From CAZYCC01 sp964645985 (lineage in GTDB: Bacteria; Bacillota; Clostridia; Oscillospirales; CAG-272): a stretch of 19,542 nt of DNA. Numbering within the stretch: position 1 is the stretch's first letter; each line of letters opens with the position of its first letter. The position numbers and the translations under genes were made by a program. The stretch lies in NCBI GenBank assembly GCA_964645985.1, contig CAZYCC010000029.1:1-19542 (forward strand), read 5' to 3'. This document shows, in pieces, positions 15,398-19,542 of this stretch. The notes under the pieces are model-generated. The model was given only the letters and a program-made list of their open reading frames with translations. It had not been told where the DNA came from and ran no database searches.

Positions 15398-15530
15398 CCC
15401 CCCTCGCCAAGGCGCTTGACGCCGCATAAGCGAATCCCCGCGTGAAATCGCCTCGACATCGCGGCGCTGCCGCGCAAACGCGCTTGCACGCCGCTCTCTC
15501 TTCTTTGTTTTTCTCGAAAGCGAGGTAGTT

Positions 15531-17777
15531 TTGCCCCGTTCCCCCAAAAAGAAAACTCCCGAGCAGACGCTGCCCGACGCGCCGGTGCGCGACCAGCCGA
15601 TCACAGAGACAATCGAGCGCAACTATATGCCCTACGCGATGAGCGTCATCGTGTCGCGCGCGATCCCGGAGATCGACGGGTTCAAACCCTCCCAGCGCAA
15701 GCTGCTCTATACAATGTACGACATGGGGCTGATGACCGGCCCCTACACCAAGAGCGCGAACATCGTCGGCGCGACGATGCACCTCAATCCGCACGGCGAC
15801 GCGACGATCTACGAGACGATGGTGCGATTGACGCGCGCGAACGGCGCTCTGCTGCACCCGTTTATCGACTCTAAAGGAGTCTTTGGCAAGCAGTACAGCA
15901 GCGAGATGGACTACGCCGCGCCGCGCTACACCGGCGCGCGCCTTGATCCCTTTTGCGAGACGATCTTCGGCGGCATCGACCGCGACGCCGTCGATATGGT
16001 CGACAATTACGACGGTACGGCGAAGGAGCCGCGCCTGTTGCCAACCGCCTTCCCTAACATCCTCGTTTCGCCGAACACCGGCATCGCCGTAGGAATGGCG
16101 ACGAGCATCTGCTCCTTCAACCTTGCCGAGGTCTGCGAGGGGGCAATCGAAATGCTGCGCAATCCCGCCGTCGATGCCGACCGCCTGCTTGACATTATCA
16201 AGGCGCCAGATTTTGCGGGCGGAGGGCAGCTGCTCTACGACCGCGAGAAGCTCCTTGAAATATACAAGACCGGAAAGGGATCGGTGCGGCTGCGCTCGAA
16301 ATACCGCTACGACAAGGCGGCGAACTGCATCGAGATCCTAGAAATTCCTTATTCGACGACGATAGAGCTGATCATCAAGAAGATCACAGACCTCGTGCGC
16401 GAGGGCAAACTGCGCGAGATCTCCGATTTTCGAAACGAGGTGGATCTCTCGGGCTTCAAACTGACGGTCGATCTGCGGCGCGGGGTTGACCCGGACGCTC
16501 TGATGGCAAAGCTCTTTCGCCTGACACCGCTTGAGGACAGTTTCTCCTGCAACTTCAACGTCATCATCGACGGTTCGCCCCGGGCTTTGGGCCTGCCGGA
16601 CATCCTGCGCGAGTGGATTTCCTTCCGCGTGAAGACCGTGCGGCGCGAGCTGTCATTTGACCTCAGTAAAAAGCAAGAAAAACTGCACCTGCTGCTCGGT
16701 CTTGGAAAAATTCTGCTCGACATCGACAAGGCGGTAAAAATCGTGCGCGATACCGCTGCCGAAAAGGAGGTCGTCCCCAACTTGATGGCGGGGTTTGACA
16801 TCGACCGAACCCAAGCGGAGTATGTCGCCGAGATTAAGCTGCGTCACCTCAACCGCGAGTACATCCTCAACCGCGTTAAGGAAATCGATGAGCTGCAAAA
16901 GGAAATTTCCTCGCTTGAGGAGACGCTCGGCAGCGAGCGCAAGCTGAAATCGCACATCGCCGCCCAGCTGCGCGAAATCATCCGAAAATACGGCGTCTCG
17001 CGCCGCACCGAGATTATAACTGACTATACCCTCCCCTCAGTTGAAGAGGAGAGCGCGGCGGTCGAAAATTACCCGGTTCACCTCATTGGGACGCGAGAGG
17101 GGTATTTCAAAAAAATCACGCCGCAATCGATGCGCGCGGGCGGCGAGCAGGCGGTCAAGGAGGGGGACGAGGTCGTCCTGCGCCTTGAGAGTGAAAACCG
17201 CGCGGAACTGCTCGTCTTCACCGACCGCTGCCGCTGCTACAAGGTGAAAGTCGCAGACATTGAACCCTGTAAATCCTCACAGCTTGGCGACTTTCTTCCG
17301 GCAAGGCTCGGCTTCGAGCGCGAGGAGCGCCCGGTCTTTCTGCAGGTTCTCACCGACTACGCGGGGGAGGGGCATTTTGTCTTTCTCTTTGAGAGCGGCA
17401 AGGGCGTGCGCGTTGCGGTGAGCGCCTATGAAACGAAATCCGCCCGCAAGAAACTGACCTCCGCCTTCAGCGATGCGTCGCCCGTTGCCGGGATTTTCTA
17501 CGAGCCGTCACCTACGGAGCCGCTTGACCTCCTCCTCGTTGAGGACGACGGGCGCGGGGTACTGCTCTCAAGCGGCCTCATTCCCGAGAAGGCGACGCGC
17601 GCGTCGGCGGGGGTGCAGCTCATCAAACTGCGCAAAGGGCGGCACCTCGCGCGGGCGGTGGCAAATCCCGCGCTCACCTTGCCCACCGGAGCGCGCTCCC
17701 CGCGCAAGACATCCATCCCAGCGACCCCCGTCCTGCTCCCGTCGTTCGACCCCGCCGCGCAGACAACCCTACTGTAA
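15531..17777 (+). CDS. Type IIA DNA topoisomerase subunit A (ParC/GyrA family)
   Basis: This 748-residue protein is the DNA-cleaving subunit of a GyrA/ParC-type topoisomerase. The winged-helix region begins YAMSVIVSRAIPEIDGFKPSQRK; the active-site tyrosine is Y133 in APRYTGARL, preceded by R132. The quinolone-pocket segment reads NPHGDATIYET, with alanine (A91) where gyrase has serine and E95 at the acidic position. A long coiled-coil connector is visible around 365-480. The C-terminal part lacks a GyrA box (QRRGGKG), which argues for a topoisomerase IV-like decatenase rather than gyrase, although the exact clade is uncertain. Translation starts at TTG 15531 with GAGG (15522-15525) five bases before; the first downstream ATG would remove conserved residues. 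No B subunit (ParE/GyrB) is next to it; the upstream neighbour is tsaC. Confidence 0.93.
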   Translation: MPRSPKKKTPEQTLPDAPVRDQPITETIERNYMPYAMSVIVSRAIPEIDGFKPSQRKLLYTMYDMGLMTGPYTKSANIVGATMHLNPHGDATIYETMVRLTRANGALLHPFIDSKGVFGKQYSSEMDYAAPRYTGARLDPFCETIFGGIDRDAVDMVDNYDGTAKEPRLLPTAFPNILVSPNTGIAVGMATSICSFNLAEVCEGAIEMLRNPAVDADRLLDIIKAPDFAGGGQLLYDREKLLEIYKTGKGSVRLRSKYRYDKAANCIEILEIPYSTTIELIIKKITDLVREGKLREISDFRNEVDLSGFKLTVDLRRGVDPDALMAKLFRLTPLEDSFSCNFNVIIDGSPRALGLPDILREWISFRVKTVRRELSFDLSKKQEKLHLLLGLGKILLDIDKAVKIVRDTAAEKEVVPNLMAGFDIDRTQAEYVAEIKLRHLNREYILNRVKEIDELQKEISSLEETLGSERKLKSHIAAQLREIIRKYGVSRRTEIITDYTLPSVEEESAAVENYPVHLIGTREGYFKKITPQSMRAGGEQAVKEGDEVVLRLESENRAELLVFTDRCRCYKVKVADIEPCKSSQLGDFLPARLGFEREERPVFLQVLTDYAGEGHFVFLFESGKGVRVAVSAYETKSARKKLTSAFSDASPVAGIFYEPSPTEPLDLLLVEDDGRGVLLSSGLIPEKATRASAGVQLIKLRKGRHLARAVANPALTLPTGARSPRKTSIPATPVLLPSFDPAAQTTLL

Positions 17778-17881
17778 TTGCCTCCGCGCGAGGCGAGGGG
17801 CAGCGCCCTCCCGCCAACCTGCGGGAAATCGGCGGGCGGGAAAAATTTCACACCGCACAATCGGAAAGGAACCTCCACGTT

Positions 17882-18022
17882 ATGTCAAGCAAAAGTTCCG
17901 CGGGAGAGCCGCGCAAAAAAACATCGCGCAAGACGATCGCCACGCGGGTCGTGTGCATCGTTCTCGCCGCACTGATGGTGGCGAGCGCCGCCTACATTCT
18001 CATAGACATCCTTCTCCGGTAA
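17882..18022 (+). CDS. 46-residue single-span membrane peptide
   Basis: The start is ATG 17882, with AAAGGA (17865-17870) eleven bases upstream. The product has a basic, serine-rich N-terminus (MSSKSSAGEPRKKTSRKT) and one hydrophobic segment (about residues 23-44), predicted to be a tail-in-membrane helix with the basic end in the cytosol. It ends at 18022, nine bases before the SpoIID/LytB start, and the AAGGAGG site of that gene begins within its stop codon. The two are almost certainly co-translated. Small basic single-helix proteins occur in Clostridia, but I do not recognise a defined family. The clean ribosome-binding site and operon position are the main support. Confidence 0.65.
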   Translation: MSSKSSAGEPRKKTSRKTIATRVVCIVLAALMVASAAYILIDILLR

Positions 18023-18031
18023 GGAGGAAGA

Positions 18032-19542
18032 ATGAACCTATCATGCAAAATCCGCGTTCTCTCGCTGCTGCTTGCGCTCGCGCTCTGCGCGGTGGCGATT
18101 CCGCTCGCTCTGCCCACCGCGGCGGAGGGGGAGGACGCCCCCTCCGAGGACGACATCTATCGCATCGGAGTAGTTTGGGGAGACGACGCGCCGGCGGAGA
18201 TTGCGCTCGACGCGCCTGGGGGCCTCGTTCTCGGGGTCAACACCAAGGCGACGGGCGAGTTTGCCCGCATCGCCGCCTTCTCGGCGGGGAGATATATCGT
18301 CGCGCGGGAGGGAGAGGGCCTCGCCTTTCGAAACGAGCGCGGCGTGACGCTCTACCGCTATGGCGCGGGCGGCGCGGTCGCCCTCGCGGCAAAGCCTGTT
18401 CCCGCTAAGGACGGGTCGGCGGTGCTCCTCTACGACGGCAACCGCTACGAGGGGACATTTGAATTTCGCGCGCAGGGGAGCGGTGTCGCGCTCATCTCTA
18501 TGCTGCCGCTCGGGCGGTATGTCGCTTGCGTCATGTCGCGCGAGATCTACGGCAGCTGGGAGGTGGAGGCGCAGAAGGTCTTCGCCGTGGCGGCGCGCAC
18601 CTACGCCGTCTCGCACAAGGGTTTGCACGACAAGGCTTATGGCTTTGACCTGTGTGCGAACACCCACTGCCAAATGTACCGCGGCATCGACCTCATCACC
18701 GACAACATCGCCGCGGGCGCCGCCGCGACGGCGGGGGAAATCCTCAGCTACAACGGAGAGCCTGCGAACATCAATTACTCGGCGATCTCCGGCGGGGTCA
18801 GCATCAAGTCCTCCGAGGCGTGGGGCGGGACGGATTACCCCTATCTTGACGCTGCGCCCACTCCGTGGGAGAGGTGCGATTACGGGAGATACACGAGCAA
18901 GGGGCGCTGGAGCGTCTCCTTCACGCCGAACGAGCTGTACGAGCGGCTGCGCGGGCGCTTCCCTGCCCTCGCGGGCGACATCGCGAGCGTTCGCATCGAC
19001 CGCTTCGGGACGAACACCGCTTATGTCACCTCGCTGACCGTCACCGATGTCTACGGCAACACGGTGGCCATAGAGCGCAGCGACAATATCCGCATCGCGC
19101 TGGGGTTAAACTCCGCCTGCTTTGTCGTTGGGCAGGCAGGAGAGACGGTGCTGCGCCCGGTGTACGAGCTGGACTGCTTCCCGCGATCGCTTGCCGGATC
19201 GACGCCGCCCGAGGGCGAGCCGCTCCCTGATGTCCTTCACGCGAAAGTCGTCAGTTATAACGAGCGCGTCACTCTCTCGGGGGAGGAGGGCGCCTTTGTC
19301 TTCGACGGGCTCGGGTGGGGGCATGGCGTCGGGCTCTCGCAGTACGGCGCATGGGATATGGTGCGCTACGGCTACGACTACCGCACGGTGCTCGCCTACT
19401 ATTTCCGCGGGACGACGCTGACGCAAATCGGCGGAGTTCTCGCGCCTCACTCAGGCCTCGGCGACATCAACCGTGACGGGTATCTCAACGCCCTCGACCG
19501 CACATATCTCGCGAGGTTTCTTGCCGGGTGGAGCGGATACGA
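18032..19542 (+). CDS. SpoIID/LytB domain protein with C-terminal dockerin-like repeat (partial)
   Basis: The frame opens at ATG 18032, preceded by a strong AAGGAGG (18021-18027), and runs past the right edge after 503 codons. A Sec signal peptide (residues 1 to about 31, ending near LPTAA) makes it secreted. Residues about 155-450 hold the SpoIID/LytB domain: VMSREIYGSWEVEAQKVFAV, with the glutamate E171 at the catalytic position of SpoIID lytic transglycosylases, then VAARTYAVSHK and the C-terminal GWGHGVGLSQYGAWDM signature. SpoIID enzymes cut glycan strands of peptidoglycan, either in spore engulfment or as wall-remodelling LytB proteins. From G477 the sequence reads GDINRDGYLNALDRTYLARF, a dockerin type I-like calcium loop (D478, N480, D482, N486, D489). 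Only the first repeat is visible. It is probably not the sporulation SpoIID itself because of the extra module. Confidence 0.9.
   Translation, partial: MNLSCKIRVLSLLLALALCAVAIPLALPTAAEGEDAPSEDDIYRIGVVWGDDAPAEIALDAPGGLVLGVNTKATGEFARIAAFSAGRYIVAREGEGLAFRNERGVTLYRYGAGGAVALAAKPVPAKDGSAVLLYDGNRYEGTFEFRAQGSGVALISMLPLGRYVACVMSREIYGSWEVEAQKVFAVAARTYAVSHKGLHDKAYGFDLCANTHCQMYRGIDLITDNIAAGAAATAGEILSYNGEPANINYSAISGGVSIKSSEAWGGTDYPYLDAAPTPWERCDYGRYTSKGRWSVSFTPNELYERLRGRFPALAGDIASVRIDRFGTNTAYVTSLTVTDVYGNTVAIERSDNIRIALGLNSACFVVGQAGETVLRPVYELDCFPRSLAGSTPPEGEPLPDVLHAKVVSYNERVTLSGEEGAFVFDGLGWGHGVGLSQYGAWDMVRYGYDYRTVLAYYFRGTTLTQIGGVLAPHSGLGDINRDGYLNALDRTYLARFLAGWSGY

Noticed and set aside
14306..15622. 438-codon minus-strand frame opposite tsaC
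   Set aside because: It is the antisense shadow of a clear Sua5 gene, highly arginine-rich, as expected in GC-rich DNA.
17854..17861. CGCACAAT resembling a sigma-E -10 element upstream of the small membrane gene
   Set aside because: No matching -35 element is found at the expected distance, and two of eight bases differ from the consensus.

Overview
The window looks like a chromosomal segment from a GC-rich, spore-forming Clostridia-type Firmicute, probably an uncultured Oscillospirales or Christensenellales relative. Supporting signs are the lon-engB pair, the M50 protease-scpA-scpB-DUF2953-ytfJ(gerW)-rluB series, a SpoIID/LytB protein and a dockerin-like module. The lineage is inferred from gene content and base composition, without a database search. 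Most genes are housekeeping genes on the + strand, and there is no sign of phage, insertion sequence, CRISPR, rRNA or tRNA.

Layout. Positions 1-464 hold a decayed minus-strand remnant of a YgjP/DUF45-type metallopeptidase and a sigma-A-type promoter. Positions 465-5233 encode a DivIVA-like coiled-coil protein, Lon protease with a long acidic N-terminal extension, and the ribosome-assembly GTPase EngB. Positions 5410-7914 encode an M50 site-2 protease and the condensin partners ScpA and ScpB. A 447-base spacer (7915-8361) contains a promoter, a palindrome and a direct repeat. Positions 8362-11271 encode a DUF2953 membrane protein, YtfJ/GerW, an RsuA/RluB pseudouridine synthase and a small GNAT-like protein. 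A strong bidirectional terminator (11323-11348) separates this from a minus-strand lipoprotein with FKBP and trigger-factor-like regions (11382-12491). Two divergent promoters then lead leftward to that lipoprotein and rightward to prfA (RF1). Next come a TsaC/Sua5 tRNA t6A enzyme, a type IIA topoisomerase A subunit, a 46-residue membrane peptide and a SpoIID/LytB protein that runs off the right edge while entering a dockerin-like repeat.

How the genes work together. The segment combines protein quality control (Lon, M50 protease, trigger-like foldase), chromosome organisation (ScpAB, topoisomerase), translation (EngB, RluB, RF1, TsaC) and envelope or spore functions (DivIVA-like protein, DUF2953, GerW, SpoIID). 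I see no obviously new multi-gene system. The observations most worth a second look are a recurrent U-rich leader directly before eight start codons in place of a clear Shine-Dalgarno, an RF1 with an atypical P-R-T recognition tripeptide, a topoisomerase with alanine at the quinolone serine position, a SpoIID protein ending in a dockerin-like module, and the decayed metallopeptidase at the left edge.
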